Shown piece after piece: positions 36,650-46,866 of a stretch of 64,000 nt of DNA (its first letter is position 1; each line of letters starts with the position of its first letter). Position numbers and translations under genes: made by a program. The DNA comes from Burkholderiales bacterium (lineage in GTDB: Bacteria; Pseudomonadota; Gammaproteobacteria; Burkholderiales; SG8-41), in assembly GCA_030683105.1 (NCBI GenBank), contig JAUXMZ010000026.1, positions 1-64,000 of the forward strand. The letters run 5' to 3'. A model generated the notes under the pieces. The model worked only from the letters and a program-made list of their open reading frames with translations, made no database searches and was not told the origin of the DNA.

Positions 36650-36743
36650 ATTATGATAAAGCGGACACGAAGCGCCGCTTTATCTCCGCGTGTTCGAACA
36701 CACGCTTTGCGGTGTTCAACGCACGGAGCGTGATTCACATTAG

Positions 36744-36790
36744 AGTCAGAAGCGGCGCCAGAGTGGCCGGATCTGACTTTTGTTTTTTAT
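36744..36790 (+). terminator. Strong intrinsic terminator just before thrS
   Basis: AGTCAGA (36744-36750) and CGGC (36753-36756) pair with GCCG (36766-36769) and TCTGACT (36772-36778) around a 2x2 internal loop, followed by TTTTGTTTTTT. It ends only about 10 bp before the thrS ATG. It may finish the tRNA-Val transcript or act as a thrS leader attenuator. A perfect 12-bp palindrome GTGTTCGAACAC lies upstream at about 36690-36701. Confidence 0.85.
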
Positions 36791-36799
36791 AGTGCAAGC

Positions 36800-38716
36800 A
36801 TGCCGAATATACGCCTTCCCGACGGATCAACAAGAGCGTTTGACCAGGCGGTCAGCGTGGCTGAACTCGCGCAAAGCATAGGCCCGGGGCTGGCCAAGGC
36901 CGCGCTCGCTGGACGCGTCGACGGCAAGCTCGTGGACACGTCTTTCCCGATAGCATCTGACGCCGAGGTGGCCATCGTCACCGACAAGGACCCTGCCGGT
37001 CTCGAAATCATCCGGCACTCGACGGCGCATCTGCTGGCGCACGCAGTCAAAGAGCTTTTTCCCGAGGCGCAGGTCACGATAGGCCCGGTGATCGAAGACG
37101 GGTTTTTCTACGATTTCGCCTATAAGCGGCCGTTCACGCCTGACGACCTTGCGGCGATCGAGAAGCGCATGGGCGAAATCGCCAAGCGCGACCTCAAGGT
37201 CGAACGCCGGTTGATGCCGCGTGATGAGGCGGTCGTTTTTTTCAAGAGCATTGGGGAGCACTATAAGGCCGAGATCATCGCCTCGATTCCTTCGAACGAG
37301 GCCATTTCGCTTTACGCCCAGGACAATTTCATCGACCTGTGCCGCGGGCCGCACGTGCCTTCTACCGGAAAACTCAAAGTATTCAAGCTGATGAAGCTTG
37401 CCGGCGCGTACTGGCGCGGCGATTCCCGGAACGAGATGCTGCAGCGGATTTACGGCACGGCGTGGACCAAAAAGGAAGACCAGGACGCCTATCTCCATCG
37501 CCTGGAAGAGGCGGAAAAGCGCGATCATCGCCGGTTGGGCCGCAGCCTGGATCTGTATCACCTGCAGGACGAGGCGCCCGGCATGGTGTTCTGGCATCCG
37601 AAGGGCTGGGTGATCTGGCAGGTGATCGAACAGCATCTGCGCCAGGTGGTCAGCGCCAACGGTTATCAGGAGATCCGCACACCACAGATCATGGACCGCA
37701 CGCTGTGGGAGCGCTCCGGGCACTGGGAGAATTTCCGCGAGAACATGTTCACCACCGAATCGGAATCGCGTGATTACGCGGTGAAACCGATGAACTGTCC
37801 CGGCCACATCCAGGTGTTTAACCAGGGCATCAAGAGCTATCGTGACCTGCCGCTGCGCCTCGCCGAGTTCGGCTCCTGCCACCGCAACGAGCCGTCGGGC
37901 GCGCTGCACGGGCTGATGCGGGTGCGCAACTTCGTGCAGGATGACGCCCACATTTTCTGTCCCGAGGACAGGGTTCAGGACGAGGTTGGCCAGTTTATCC
38001 GGCTGTTGCAGCAGGTTTACGCGGATTTCGGCTTCACCGACATCCTGGTCAAGCTGTCACTGCGACCGGCCAAGCGGGTGGGCAGCGACGAGCAGTGGGA
38101 CCGCGCCGAGGCTGCGCTGGACGCCGCGCTGCGCAGCATGAACCTGCCGTTTGAGGTTCAGCTGGGCGAGGGTGCTTTTTACGGGCCCAAAATAGAATTT
38201 TCGCTCAAGGACAGTCTGGGACGGGTCTGGCAGTGCGGCACCATGCAGCTCGATTTTTCGATGCCGGGACGGCTGGGGGCTGAATATGTCGCCGAGGACA
38301 ATACCCGCAGGGTGCCGGTCATGCTGCACCGGGCGATCCTGGGCTCGCTGGAGCGCTTCATCGGCATCCTGATCGAGCATTACGCCGGTGCCATGCCGGT
38401 GTGGCTGGCCCCGGTGCAGGCCGTGGTCATGAATATCTCCGAGCACCAGGCCGACTACGCCGGAAAGGTGGCGGCCGAGCTCCTAAAAGCCGGATTTCGG
38501 GCCGAATCCGACTTGAGAAATGAGAAGATTTCCTATAAAATTCGGGAACATAGTTTGCAAAAGCTGCCTTACCAGGTCGTCGTGGGCGACAAGGAAGTAG
38601 CGGCGCAAGTGGTTGCCGTGCGAACCCGTAAGGGCGAAGACCTCGGTCAGATGCCTCTACGGGATTTTATTGCGCGCCTCAATACCGAGGCGGCACAAAA
38701 AGGCCGCGCGGCTTGA
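36800..38716 (+). CDS. thrS: Threonyl-tRNA synthetase
   Basis: A 638-residue class II synthetase for tRNA-Thr. It has an N-terminal TGS domain (1-60), an editing domain with [16 protein letters not shown], a catalytic core with zinc ligands in [10 protein letters not shown] and [18 protein letters not shown], and a C-terminal anticodon-binding domain (about 535-638). The length is that of E. coli ThrS. The start has no clear Shine-Dalgarno and sits directly after a terminator, so regulation in the leader is plausible. It heads the thrS-infC-rpmI-rplT block. Confidence 0.97.
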   Translation: MPNIRLPDGSTRAFDQAVSVAELAQSIGPGLAKAALAGRVDGKLVDTSFPIASDAEVAIVTDKDPAGLEIIRHSTAHLLAHAVKELFPEAQVTIGPVIEDGFFYDFAYKRPFTPDDLAAIEKRMGEIAKRDLKVERRLMPRDEAVVFFKSIGEHYKAEIIASIPSNEAISLYAQDNFIDLCRGPHVPSTGKLKVFKLMKLAGAYWRGDSRNEMLQRIYGTAWTKKEDQDAYLHRLEEAEKRDHRRLGRSLDLYHLQDEAPGMVFWHPKGWVIWQVIEQHLRQVVSANGYQEIRTPQIMDRTLWERSGHWENFRENMFTTESESRDYAVKPMNCPGHIQVFNQGIKSYRDLPLRLAEFGSCHRNEPSGALHGLMRVRNFVQDDAHIFCPEDRVQDEVGQFIRLLQQVYADFGFTDILVKLSLRPAKRVGSDEQWDRAEAALDAALRSMNLPFEVQLGEGAFYGPKIEFSLKDSLGRVWQCGTMQLDFSMPGRLGAEYVAEDNTRRVPVMLHRAILGSLERFIGILIEHYAGAMPVWLAPVQAVVMNISEHQADYAGKVAAELLKAGFRAESDLRNEKISYKIREHSLQKLPYQVVVGDKEVAAQVVAVRTRKGEDLGQMPLRDFIARLNTEAAQKGRAA

Positions 38717-38743
38717 GATCGACAAAATCAGGGAGTTTATCTA

Positions 38744-39427
38744 ATAGCTAAGGAAGAAGAAGCACGGATCAACAGTGAGATTACCGCGCTGGAAGTCCGG
38801 GTTATTGGTGCCAACGGAGAGCAGGTCGGGATTCTGAGTCTGGCTGATGCGAACAAGCTGGCGGAAGAAGCCGTGCTGGATCTGGTTGAAATTGCACCTA
38901 CGGCGAAGCCGCCGGTCTGCCGCATCATGGATTTCGGGAAATTCAAGTACCGTGAAAGCAAGAAACGGCACGAGGCGAAACTCAAGCAAAAGCAGATTGT
39001 CGTCAAGGAGATCAAGTTCCGGCCCGGAACCGACGAGGGCGATTACAAGATCAAGCTGCGCAATCTGATTCGCTTTCTGGAAGAGGGCGACAAGACCAAG
39101 GTCACGTTGCGCTTCCGCGGACGCGAGATGGCGCACCAGGATATCGGATTCAGGCTGCTGGAACGGGTCAGAACCGACCTCGAACCGCACGGCGTAGTCG
39201 AACAGTTTCCGAGGATGGAAGGCCGGCAGCTCGTCATGGTGCTGTCGCCGAAAAAGAGCGGTAAAGAAATTGGCAAAGGCCCCCAGTCCGGCGGGGAGAA
39301 ACCTGCGGCAGCCCCCAAAAAGGCAGCCACAGGCACCTCCAAAGCCAAGGCTGCTGTCGAGAAAGTTGCGACTGATACGCCGCAAGAAGCAAGCGCGGCA
39401 GAAGTCGCTGGGGTCGATAAGAAGTAG
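38744..39427 (+). CDS. infC: Translation initiation factor IF-3 with AUA start and long C-terminal tail
   Basis: IF-3 binds the 30S subunit, prevents subunit joining and checks the initiation codon. The conserved body runs from ARINSEI through [29 protein letters not shown] sequence (here [11 protein letters not shown]) and ends near SPKK (about residue 175). No ATG, GTG or TTG precedes the conserved part; ATA at 38744 lies 8 nt after AGGGAG, so an AUA start is likely and would allow autoregulation. A tail of about 50 residues rich in Ala, Lys and Pro extends beyond the normal length to 227. Confidence 0.93.
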   Translation: MAKEEEARINSEITALEVRVIGANGEQVGILSLADANKLAEEAVLDLVEIAPTAKPPVCRIMDFGKFKYRESKKRHEAKLKQKQIVVKEIKFRPGTDEGDYKIKLRNLIRFLEEGDKTKVTLRFRGREMAHQDIGFRLLERVRTDLEPHGVVEQFPRMEGRQLVMVLSPKKSGKEIGKGPQSGGEKPAAAPKKAATGTSKAKAAVEKVATDTPQEASAAEVAGVDKK

Positions 39428-39495
39428 TTGTCCGGGTTCCATGAAGTCCCTTCAAGATGAAGGGCACCCGGCGCTAAGCTAAAACAGGAGTTGTC

Positions 39496-39690
39496 ATGCC
39501 AAAGATGAAAACCAAGAGCGGCGCTGCGAAGCGCTTCAAAAAGCTCGGGAATGGTAAGTTCAAGCGCGCCAGCGCCAATTTACGCCATATCCTTACCAAG
39601 AAAACCACCAAGCGCAAACGTCACCTGCGCGGCACCTCCAGCGTTCACGCGAGCAATGTGCGTTCCGTGCGCGCCATGCTGCCGAATTAG
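39496..39690 (+). CDS. rpmI: Ribosomal protein bL35
   Basis: A 64-residue, very basic large-subunit protein. The start [18 protein letters not shown] and the internal [16 protein letters not shown] are diagnostic. An AGGAG stands 7 bp before the ATG. It lies 68 bp after infC and 10 bp before rplT, the universal infC-rpmI-rplT order. Confidence 0.97.
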   Translation: MPKMKTKSGAAKRFKKLGNGKFKRASANLRHILTKKTTKRKRHLRGTSSVHASNVRSVRAMLPN

Positions 39691-39700
39691 GAGATAAATC

Positions 39701-40060
39701 ATGCCTAGAGTCAAACGTGGCGTCACTGCGCGCGCCAGCCATAAGAAAGTAATAAAGAAGGCCAAGGGTTTCCGCGGCCGTCGCAACAATGTATTCCGCA
39801 TCGCCAACGAAGCGGTAATGCGTGCCGGTCAGTATGCCTATCGTGACCGCCGCAACCGCAAACGCGTGTTCCGCGCGCTGTGGATTGCGCGCATCAACGC
39901 TGCCGCGCGCGAGCACGGTATGAGTTACAGCGTGTTCATGAACGGGCTGAAAAAGGCGTCAATCGAGGTCGACCGCAAAATGCTGGCCGATATCGCGGTA
40001 CTCGACAAGCCGGCGTTCGGCAAGTTTGTCGAACAGGCCAAGGCCAGCCTCGGCGTCTGA
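39701..40060 (+). CDS. rplT: Ribosomal protein bL20
   Basis: A 119-residue basic 23S rRNA-binding protein needed early in 50S assembly. [28 protein letters not shown] at the N-terminus and [19 protein letters not shown] are characteristic. In other bacteria L20 represses its own operon translationally. A GGAGAT precedes the start, and a strong terminator follows. Confidence 0.97.
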   Translation: MPRVKRGVTARASHKKVIKKAKGFRGRRNNVFRIANEAVMRAGQYAYRDRRNRKRVFRALWIARINAAAREHGMSYSVFMNGLKKASIEVDRKMLADIAVLDKPAFGKFVEQAKASLGV

Positions 40061-40071
40061 GCAACAGTTAG

Positions 40072-41112
<1,041 letters not shown>

Positions 41113-41113
41113 A

Positions 41114-43468
41114 ATGAAGTTTTCAGAAAACTGGCTCCGCACCTTCATCGATCCTCCGCTCTCCAGCAGGGAGTTGGCGGACGCGTTGACCATGGGCGGG
41201 ATCGAGGTCGAAGCGCTGGAACCCGCAGCGCCGCCTTTCGACCAGGTGGTGGTGGGCGAAGTGCTCAAGGTCGGGAAACACCCGGGCGCTGACCGGCTTA
41301 CCGTCTGCGAAGTTAATATTGGCACAGCGACTATCATGGTCGTGTGCGGTGCGCCCAATGTCGTCCCTGGCATCAAGGTGCCTGCAGCGCTGCCCGGCGC
41401 CAGACTGCCGGGCATGGAAATCAAGGCCGCCACTGTGCGCGGCGTAGACTCGCACGGGATGCTGTGCTCCGCCAAGGAACTGGGATTGAGCGAGGACGCC
41501 GCCGGACTGCTGGTTCTGCCACCGGACCTGCCTCCCGGCGTCAGCCTGCGCAAAGTGCTCGACCTCGATGACCAGGTGATGACCACCAAGCCGACACCCA
41601 ACCGCGGCGACTGTCTGAGCATACTGGGCATGGCGCGCGAAGTGGCGGCGATTACCGGTGCAAAGATTGAAGTCTCCGGCATCACTCCCGTGCCGCCGGC
41701 CTCCGGCGAAACGCTCAGCGTTACTCTGGAGGCGCCGCAGGCATGTCCGCGCTACTGCGGCAGGCTGGTGCGCGGCGTCGATGCCAGGGCACAGACCCCC
41801 CTCTGGATGGTGCAGCGGCTGGCCAGGAGCGGCGTGCGCACCGTCAGCGCCATCGTCGATATTACCAATTACGTCATGCTCGAACTGGGACAGCCGCTGC
41901 ATGCGTTCGATGCGGGAAAACTCAATGGCGGCATATGCGTGCGCTTCGCGAAAAATGGCGAACGGCTGACGCTGCTTAATACGGAAACGCAGGTTCTTAC
42001 CCCCGATTTCCTGGTGATTGCCGATGACAGCAAGGTGCTGGCGCTGGCGGGGATCATGGGCGGAATGGAGAGTTCGGTCACCGATGCAACGCGCGATATT
42101 TTTCTTGAAAGCGCGTATTTCGATCCTGGCGTCATCGCGGGAAAATCGCGAGTGCTTGGATTCGGGTCGGATTCTGCTTACCGTTTCGAACGCGGTGTGG
42201 ATTTTTCAGGGACGGTGAATGCGCTCGAACGGGCGACGCAACTTGTGCTCGAGATCTGCGGCGGCGCAGCCGCTGCGGTGAGTGAGGCGTGCGCCGAACT
42301 GCCGCAGCGAGCGCCAGTAAGTCTGCGCCTTAAGCGTGCCGAGCGCCTGCTGGGCATCGCGCTTGACCCGGCTGAGGCAGGCCGCATACTTCGCCGCCTT
42401 GGCTTCGGATTCAGCGAGTCGGCTGCCGAATTTCAGGTGACCCCGCCGGCCTTCCGGTTCGATATCGCCATCGAGGAAGACCTGGTCGAGGAAATAGCGC
42501 GTATCCACGGTTATGACAGGATTCCGGCGGCCACGCCTGTTGCGCACGCGTCGATGTTACCCGCACCCGAGGCGCAGCGCGATACGGCGTCAATCTGCGG
42601 GCAATTGGTGGCGCGCGACTATCAGGAAATTATCACTTACAGTTTTGTCGAGCGTGATTGGGAACTGGATTTCTGTGGCAACGATGCGCCGTTGGCGCTG
42701 GCGAATCCGATTGCAAGCCAGATGAGCGTGATGCGCTCCAGCCTGATCGGCAGCCTGGTCGATTGCGTGCGTTTCAACCAGAGTCATAAACAGGCCCGGG
42801 TGCGTATATTTGAGATTGGCCGCTGTTTTTCACGGACCGAAAAAAGCGGCCATGCGCAAACCATGCGGGTGGGGGCGGCGGCCTATGGTGATGCACTGCA
42901 AGAGCAATGGGGCATCCCGGCGCGCCGTGTTGATTTTTACGACGTGAAAGCCGATGTGGAGGCGTTGCTGGCGCCAAGCACGGCTGAGTTCCAAACTGCG
43001 GTTCATCCCGCATTGCACCCAGGCAAGTCCGCCTGTATCGTCCGCGACGGTATGACAATAGGGTGGATTGGGGAATTGCATCCGCAGTGGCAACAGAAGT
43101 ATGATCTGCCTCTTGCGCCTGTCATGTTTGAACTCGATCTCGAGTATGTGGCTGATGGGGCCCTGCCGGCTTACAGGGAGATTTCAAAATTACCGCCAGT
43201 GCGGCGCGATCTCGCGGTGATCGTTGACGAGGGTCTGGGTTATCAGGCAATAATGGCCGGACTGAAGGGGGAGCAACCAGCGGTCGTGACGGATATTGCG
43301 TTGTTTGATGTGTACCGGGGAGCGGGCATAGAAAATGGTAAAAAAAGTCTTGCATTCAGGGTGTTATTGCAGGATACTCACAAAACCTTGACCGAAGCGG
43401 AAGTCGATTCCGCAGTCTCGAAACTGATTCAAGTTCTGCAACAACGTTTCAACGCTAAGCTCCGTTGA
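41114..43468 (+). CDS. pheT: Phenylalanyl-tRNA synthetase beta subunit
   Basis: A 784-residue partner of PheS. It has an N-terminal tRNA-binding OB domain (about 40-148, VGEVLKVGKHPGADRLTVCEV), a B3/B4 editing domain (VDITNYVMLELGQPLHAFD), a B5 domain, a catalytic-like core, and the C-terminal ferredoxin-fold anticodon-binding domain (PPVRRDLAVIVDE onward). The length is normal and the frame intact. ihfA follows 12 bp later, as in enterobacteria. Confidence 0.97.
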   Translation: MKFSENWLRTFIDPPLSSRELADALTMGGIEVEALEPAAPPFDQVVVGEVLKVGKHPGADRLTVCEVNIGTATIMVVCGAPNVVPGIKVPAALPGARLPGMEIKAATVRGVDSHGMLCSAKELGLSEDAAGLLVLPPDLPPGVSLRKVLDLDDQVMTTKPTPNRGDCLSILGMAREVAAITGAKIEVSGITPVPPASGETLSVTLEAPQACPRYCGRLVRGVDARAQTPLWMVQRLARSGVRTVSAIVDITNYVMLELGQPLHAFDAGKLNGGICVRFAKNGERLTLLNTETQVLTPDFLVIADDSKVLALAGIMGGMESSVTDATRDIFLESAYFDPGVIAGKSRVLGFGSDSAYRFERGVDFSGTVNALERATQLVLEICGGAAAAVSEACAELPQRAPVSLRLKRAERLLGIALDPAEAGRILRRLGFGFSESAAEFQVTPPAFRFDIAIEEDLVEEIARIHGYDRIPAATPVAHASMLPAPEAQRDTASICGQLVARDYQEIITYSFVERDWELDFCGNDAPLALANPIASQMSVMRSSLIGSLVDCVRFNQSHKQARVRIFEIGRCFSRTEKSGHAQTMRVGAAAYGDALQEQWGIPARRVDFYDVKADVEALLAPSTAEFQTAVHPALHPGKSACIVRDGMTIGWIGELHPQWQQKYDLPLAPVMFELDLEYVADGALPAYREISKLPPVRRDLAVIVDEGLGYQAIMAGLKGEQPAVVTDIALFDVYRGAGIENGKKSLAFRVLLQDTHKTLTEAEVDSAVSKLIQVLQQRFNAKLR

Positions 43469-43480
43469 AAAGGGGAGAAA

Positions 43481-43789
43481 ATGACTTTAACCAAGGCCGA
43501 ACTCGCTGATCTCTTGTTTGAGAAGGTGGGTTTCAACAAGCGTGAAGCCAAAGATATGGTCGAATCGTTCTTCGAGGAAGTCCGGATGGCGCTGCAAAAC
43601 AACAGCGGCGTGAAGTTGTCCGGTTTCGGCAATTTTCAGCTGCGCGACAAGCCGCAGCGCCCGGGCCGCAATCCCAAGACCGGTGAGGAAATCCCGATCA
43701 CTGCCCGACGCGTGGTCACGTTCCATGCATCGCAGAAGCTGAAAGCGATGGTGGAGCAGCATTTCCATGGAATCAAATCACAGTCCTAA
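43481..43789 (+). CDS. ihfA: Integration host factor alpha subunit
   Basis: A 102-residue DNA-bending HU/IHF-family protein that works as a heterodimer with Ihf[43 protein letters not shown] (the DNA-gripping beta arm with its conserved proline) and [16 protein letters not shown] identify the alpha chain; position after pheST confirms it. Its 3' end overlaps the next gene by 23 bp. IHF would also affect integron and transposition events, though no site was looked for. Confidence 0.96.
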   Translation: MTLTKAELADLLFEKVGFNKREAKDMVESFFEEVRMALQNNSGVKLSGFGNFQLRDKPQRPGRNPKTGEEIPITARRVVTFHASQKLKAMVEQHFHGIKSQS

Positions 43790-44138
43790 ACTGCAGTTGC
43801 CGCCGATTCCGGCGAAGCGCTACTTCACGATAGGCGAAGTCAGCGAGTTGTGCGGCGTCAAGCCGCACGTACTGCGCTATTGGGAGCAGGAGTTTACCCA
43901 GCTCAAACCGGTCAAGCGCCGCGGCAACCGGCGCTATTACCAGCACCATGAAGTGCTGCTTATCCGCCGCATCCGCGATCTGCTCTACGACCAGGGATTC
44001 ACGATCAGCGGTGCGCGCAACCGGCTCGACGAACTGGTCGCGGAATCCGCCAAACCAGCGCGCGCAGCGGCGCCGCGTGGCGGGTTCGGTATGGTGCGCA
44101 AGGAACTCAAGGGCGTCATCGATTTGCTGCGCGCCTGA
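43767..44138 (+). CDS. MerR-family transcriptional regulator
   Basis: A 123-residue protein with one MerR helix-turn-helix: [25 protein letters not shown] and the wing [29 protein letters not shown]. The short C-terminus lacks a metal-binding motif and may only be a dimer helix. Such a gene directly after ihfA is common in betaproteobacteria; its target is unknown. It overlaps ihfA by 23 bp, which suggests coupled translation. Confidence 0.9.
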   Translation: MESNHSPKLQLPPIPAKRYFTIGEVSELCGVKPHVLRYWEQEFTQLKPVKRRGNRRYYQHHEVLLIRRIRDLLYDQGFTISGARNRLDELVAESAKPARAAAPRGGFGMVRKELKGVIDLLRA

Positions 44139-44195
44139 CGCGCGGTGCGGTTTTCTGCGGTCAACTCAATCCGGTTTTCCTCTTCCGCTGTCTGA

Positions 44196-44201
44196 TATAA
44201 T
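44196..44201 (+). promoter_or_regulatory. tRNA-Pro -10 promoter element
   Basis: A perfect TATAAT lies 8 bp before the tRNA 5' end, the right distance for a tRNA promoter. The candidate -35 (GGTTTT, 17 bp upstream) is poor. Confidence 0.65.
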
Positions 44202-44209
44202 TCTTCTCT

Positions 44210-44288
<79 letters not shown>

Positions 44289-44292
44289 TAAT

Positions 44293-44320
44293 CAAAGGGT
44301 TCCAGCAATGGGACCCTTTG
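44293..44320 (+). terminator. Hairpin terminator after tRNA-Pro
   Basis: CAAAGGGTTCC (44293-44303) pairs with GGGACCCTTTG (44310-44320), one G-U, around a 6-nt loop. The following T-run is weak (TCATTTC). Confidence 0.65.
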
Positions 44321-44362
44321 TCATTTCTGCGATGGTGGCAGGTAACTCGGAGCAATCGCATC

Positions 44363-44926
44363 ATGTGGGCTAAGCGTGCGGTTTTCGGTGCAGTGACAGC
44401 CTTGTCGTTGGCCGCTGCCGTGATGCCGGCCGCAGCCCAGGACCGTATGGTTTTTGGCATGGAAATCGGAGCACGGTTTAACGTGCCCCAATGCGCTCCA
44501 CGTGAGGGCAGCTATCCAGCCAGGCGTTGTTTTAAAGAAAGTGCGGCAGCAGCCAAAGCGTGGGAGGGCTATGAGTATCACGTGTACCTGCCCAGTGCCG
44601 GGACGCCGGCGTATGTCCGCGGTGAGTTGATTGTTTCGGTGATCGACAGCATCGTGGAGTCCGTGCATATCAATACCTGGGGTTTCGAGGCCCAGCACGG
44701 CGCGTTCACGGCATTGAAGAAGCAATTCGACGAACCGACGCGCGTCAGTTTCAAGGCGGGTCAAAACGCTTCCCGTTCCAGATATAGGGCGCAGTCCGCG
44801 GAGTGGGTCTTCAGCGATTTCACAGTCACCTTCGAAGGCGTCACGGGGTCTATAGACTGGGGGTTGATCAAAGTGTCTACCCACCGCTACACAAAGCTGA
44901 TGAACGATTATGGAAAACGTAAATAA
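44363..44926 (+). CDS. Secreted protein of unknown function
   Basis: A 187-residue protein with a clear signal peptide (basic MWAKR, hydrophobic VFGAVTALSLAAAVMP, then AAAQ cleavage). The mature part has two cysteines close together (CAPREGSYPARRC) that could form a disulphide, and a C-terminal half with alternating pattern (VFSDFTVTFEGVTGSIDWGLIKVST). No family is recognised. The ATG at 44363 is chosen to give the signal peptide; the open frame begins at 44318. Confidence 0.7.
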   Translation: MWAKRAVFGAVTALSLAAAVMPAAAQDRMVFGMEIGARFNVPQCAPREGSYPARRCFKESAAAAKAWEGYEYHVYLPSAGTPAYVRGELIVSVIDSIVESVHINTWGFEAQHGAFTALKKQFDEPTRVSFKAGQNASRSRYRAQSAEWVFSDFTVTFEGVTGSIDWGLIKVSTHRYTKLMNDYGKRK

Positions 44927-44950
44927 AATCCCGTGCCCGACCGTAGTTGC

Positions 44951-44971
44951 GTGAATCGTGAATCGTGAACC
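44951..44971 (+). repeat. Short heptanucleotide tandem repeat (GTGAATC)
   Basis: Units GTGAATC, GTGAATC and GTGAACC follow one another in the gap between the secreted-protein gene and the DUF1415 gene. It is the shortest of the four GTG-starting heptamer tracts in the window. Confidence 0.65.
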
Positions 44972-45003
44972 TGAGCTAATCTGCAACTCGGAAAAAACTG
45001 ACT

Positions 45004-45567
45004 ATGGTTCCTGACGAATTCCGATTATCATCGGACGACGCTGCCATCACCGCGACGCAGATTTGGCTGGAGCGCGCAGTCATCGGGCTGAACCTGTGCC
45101 CGTTCGCCAAGCAGGTCCACGTCAAGAACCAGATCCGTTATGTCGTCAGCGAGGCGCAAACGCCTGAAGCGCTGCTGGCCGATTTCGGCGCCGAACTGCA
45201 GACGCTGATGGCGGCCGATCCCGCTGCGATCGATACGACGCTGTTGATCCATCCGCAGGTACTCGGAAATTTTTTAGACTACAACGCGTTTCTCGGGTTG
45301 GCCGAAGCACTGGTCGACAGTCTGGAAATGGCGGGCGAATTTCAAGTGGCCAGTTTTCATCCGCAGTACCAGTTTGCAGGCGCCGGCCCGGATGACATCG
45401 AGAACTATACCAACCGCTCACCCTATCCGACGCTCCATCTGCTGCGCGAGGCCAGTATCACGCGGGCCGTGGCGGCATTTCCCGATCCCGCCTTGATTTA
45501 CCATAAAAATATTGAGACTCTGCGTCGCCTGGGTCACACCGGCTGGCAGCGCCTGGGACTGGCGTAA
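45004..45567 (+). CDS. DUF1415 family protein
   Basis: A 187-residue cytoplasmic protein of the DUF1415 family. The conserved stretches WLERAVIGLNLCPFAK, FHPQYQFAG, and NYTNRSPYPTLHLLREASI are visible. The family is widespread in proteobacteria but has no known function. It appears to be a single-gene unit. Confidence 0.88.
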   Translation: MVPDEFRLSSDDAAITATQIWLERAVIGLNLCPFAKQVHVKNQIRYVVSEAQTPEALLADFGAELQTLMAADPAAIDTTLLIHPQVLGNFLDYNAFLGLAEALVDSLEMAGEFQVASFHPQYQFAGAGPDDIENYTNRSPYPTLHLLREASITRAVAAFPDPALIYHKNIETLRRLGHTGWQRLGLA

Positions 45568-45634
45568 CGGGCGCTGCAGGCGCATCTGAAATTGCGTAGA
45601 ATGCAGCGCCTCAACACGACGCGGACTGACTATC

Positions 45635-45922
45635 ATGAAAAAAACCGATCTGGAAAAAAACAAGGGATTAAAGATCAGCGGCCAGATAAAACTGGCCGGG
45701 ACTCCTGGGCGCTTCGGCCAGGGTTCTGCCGGTATTCCGGACCGGCGTGAACAGCGCAAGCTCGATCAGTCCCTGGGCCTGGTGCCGTTTGCGGTCAAGC
45801 TTAACAGCGATCTGGTGAAGCAGATCCAGGCCCTGGCGCAGAAACGCCAGACCGGGCTGAACGAAGTCGTCGCCGAACTGCTGCACACCGCTCTCAAAGC
45901 CAGCGGTAAGGCCTCGAGTTAG
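45635..45922 (+). CDS. Small protein of unknown function
   Basis: A 95-residue polar protein. The basic N-terminal half (GQIKLAGTPGRFGQGSAGIPDRREQRKLDQS) looks disordered; the C-terminal half (NSDLVKQIQALAQKRQTGLNEVVAELLHTAL) resembles a ribbon-helix-helix-like or coiled-coil dimer element. No family is named with confidence. A role in DNA binding would be inference only. Confidence 0.65.
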   Translation: MKKTDLEKNKGLKISGQIKLAGTPGRFGQGSAGIPDRREQRKLDQSLGLVPFAVKLNSDLVKQIQALAQKRQTGLNEVVAELLHTALKASGKASS

Positions 45923-45970
45923 GAGCCCAAACAGTTTGTGGTAAATCGCTGGGTGGGCATAACTCCGTCT

Positions 45971-45988
45971 TGCCGGTGGGAGCCGGCA
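45971..45988. repeat. Short hairpin in the gap before yaeQ
   Basis: TGCCGG/CCGGCA with a 6-nt loop, in the 148-bp gap between two convergent genes. No T-run; possible REP-type unit or weak terminator. Confidence 0.35.
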
Positions 45989-46070
45989 TCCAATAAGGTG
46001 TTGATCCGCTTGAGACGTCCTTTATGGACCAGGCCTGCGCCGGGGTGACGAGTCGATTTTCAACAAACGG

Positions 46071-46622
46071 CTAAGCCGCCTCGGGGGTTTGCTGCATCTC
46101 CAGTTCTATCGCCACGGTTTCTTTTTCATCGCCGATCCAGATATGACTGTCCTGGATGGTGCAGTGCAGTTGCATTTTCCGTTGCGCCAGTTTTGCCAGA
46201 GCCTGGGAATTGGACAGGGGCAGGGTAATCACCGTGAGATTCGCGTTTCTCTGAATGTTGTCTCGTATCCGGTTCCACCAGAGCGCGGCGCCGTGGCCGC
46301 CATAGGCATAGACATAGACTTGCGCGGCACGGCCGCAGGCGCGGCGTATGCGTTTTTCATCAGGTTGTCCGACGTCTATCCAGAGTTTGACCGTGCCCGT
46401 TAAGTCTTTTTCCCACAGATCGGGTTCGTCATCGCTGCTCAGTCCTTTGCCAAATGCCAGCGCATCGTGGGCATGGAGCACATATGCCAGCAATCGCACC
46501 ATCATGCGTTCATCTGTTTCCGACGGATGACGGGCGATGGTGAGCACATGTTCGCCATAGTAACCGCGGTCCATGTCGGAAATGTTCAGCGTGGCTTTGA
46601 AAATCGTAGCGTTGAGTGCCAT
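46071..46622 (-). CDS. yaeQ: YaeQ family protein
   Basis: A 183-residue protein with the PD-(D/E)XK-like YaeQ fold. MALNATIFKATLNISDMDRGYYGEHVLTIARHPSETDERMMVRLLAY-type start and LWIDVGQPDEKRIRRACGRA are the conserved stretches. Its exact biochemical role is not established. The ATG at 46622 matches the family start; the upstream frame to 46790 is rejected. Confidence 0.93.
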   Translation of the reverse strand: MALNATIFKATLNISDMDRGYYGEHVLTIARHPSETDERMMVRLLAYVLHAHDALAFGKGLSSDDEPDLWEKDLTGTVKLWIDVGQPDEKRIRRACGRAAQVYVYAYGGHGAALWWNRIRDNIQRNANLTVITLPLSNSQALAKLAQRKMQLHCTIQDSHIWIGDEKETVAIELEMQQTPEAA

Positions 46623-46809
46623 GGTGCGTGAAAACCTGTTGAGCGAACGTGGATATTTAGAGTCTGCTTGATTTGCATCAATTGTTAACAGCGGCCAGCT
46701 GCCCGATTGTACGCTGCATCGAACCTGCGTATAGGCATTTAACGGGATAGCCTGAAATATCACCTGAGTCATGACCGAATAGTTTGGCAAATTAGCGCCT
46801 GTCTTGGTT

Positions 46810-46815
46810 TATAAT
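46810..46815 (+). promoter_or_regulatory. Possible -10 element for the molybdenum hydroxylase operon
   Basis: A consensus TATAAT lies 51 bp before the first gene of the cluster. The nearest TTGGCA (46784-46789) is 20 bp away, too far for a standard spacer. Confidence 0.35.
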
Positions 46816-46866
46816 TGGTCTGTGTCGCGTATGTCTGCAGTCTCTGCATGAATCCAGAGGAAAAAA

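Noticed and set aside
36690..36701. GTGTTCGAACAC palindrome as a LexA box
   Set aside because: It does not match CTGT-N8-ACAG, and the neighbouring genes are not SOS genes.
46784..46800. Sigma-54 promoter before the hydroxylase cluster
   Set aside because: TTGGCA followed by GC looks suggestive, but the GG-GC spacing is 9 instead of 10 and the -12 element is not TTGCW.
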